Of a stretch of DNA of 5,438 bases, positions 5,218-5,438 are shown in pieces. The first letter of the stretch is position 1. Each line of letters opens with the position of its first letter. Under the pieces are notes generated by a model. The model saw only the letters and a list, made by a program, of their open reading frames with translations. It did not search any database and was not told the DNA's origin. A program made the translations under genes and the position numbers. Source of the stretch: Methylacidiphilum caldifontis (GTDB taxonomy: Bacteria > Verrucomicrobiota > Verrucomicrobiia > Methylacidiphilales > CAMAQI01); assembly GCA_945860255.1 (NCBI GenBank), contig CAMAQI010000164.1, positions 1-5,438 of the forward strand, in the 5' to 3' direction.

Positions 5218-5438
5218 TTATGCCTCTAAGATCCAACGGGGTACCGTCGGATTGATCTTCGCACGGAGCCGCGAGAGAAGGCTATAGAGACCGAAGTAGG
5301 AGCGATTAAGATAGAGGGAGTGAGGGGAGCCCCGTTGTCCACGAAGTTCCTTCAGATTTTTGTTCTGACTGTTTTGTTCCCCAAGTTCATAGATCGACTT
5401 CATGAAGGCCTCGTCGCCAAAGTCGAAGGTCTTATTTC
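5218..5438 (-). CDS. C-terminal fragment of a probable ABC1/AarF/UbiB-family protein kinase-like protein (5' end outside window)
   Basis: The minus-strand frame is open from the right window edge to TAA at 5220-5218. About 73 residues are visible, so the ATG at 5403 is internal and the gene begins beyond the window. The visible part reads NKTFDFGDEAFMKSIYELG, a basic stretch LKELRGQRGSP, then LYLNRSYFGLYSLLSRLRAKI and a short tail. A closing helix of the form 'l.lnR.yfGLY.LL..L.A.i' is, to my recollection, how many ABC1/AarF kinase-like proteins end. Those proteins carry an atypical protein-kinase fold and act in quinone or lipid-related metabolism. None of the kinase motifs lies inside the window, so the family call is tentative, while the coding call is firm. 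Confidence 0.55.
   Translation of the reverse strand, partial: NKTFDFGDEAFMKSIYELGEQNSQNKNLKELRGQRGSPHSLYLNRSYFGLYSLLSRLRAKINPTVPRWILEA

Noticed and set aside
5218..5403. A complete 61-residue gene starting at ATG 5403 on the minus strand
   Set aside because: The frame continues open through the right edge with sequence (FGDEAF) that reads as protein, so it is a truncated larger gene.

Overview
This 5.4-kb window is ordinary-density bacterial chromosome with moderate GC (roughly mid-40s percent by eye). It holds four complete genes and two genes cut by the window edges. The recognisable core is a minus-strand sulfate-activation pair: cysD (ATP sulfurylase small subunit) followed by a fused cysN-cysC (GTPase subunit plus APS kinase). 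Together they would turn sulfate and ATP into APS and then PAPS. No PAPS/APS reductase, sulfate transporter or sulfotransferase is present, so the window does not show whether the PAPS is used for cysteine synthesis or sulfation.

Layout from left to right. At 1-311 (+) is the C-terminal end of a protein resembling the soluble tail of ArnT/PMT-type membrane glycosyltransferases. It converges on a stand-alone HD-domain protein at 359-994 (-) related to the C-terminal domain of Ppx/GppA phosphatases. The 995-1231 gap carries a large nested inverted repeat just behind cysNC (1232-3145, -). A 160-nt AT-rich gap, with a perfect 13-bp hairpin over the cysD stop codon, separates cysNC from cysD (3306-4142, -). 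A 230-nt divergent promoter region separates cysD from an SDR-fold protein (4373-5065, +). That SDR converges on the C-terminal end of a probable ABC1/AarF-type kinase (5218-5438, -).

The taxon cannot be fixed from this sequence. The glycosyltransferase-like tail recalls proteins I associate with Verrucomicrobiota/Planctomycetota. None of the four visible start codons has a Shine-Dalgarno sequence, which suggests a lineage that initiates without SD pairing. The phylum guess is inference only.

No obviously new multi-gene system is present. The points most worth a second look are: an intrinsic-terminator-like hairpin plus U-run lying inside the last codons of the HD gene, predicting non-stop mRNA; an SDR protein that has lost both the catalytic Tyr and the catalytic Asn; and two unusual U-first/A-last hairpins placed at the ends of cysD and cysNC.
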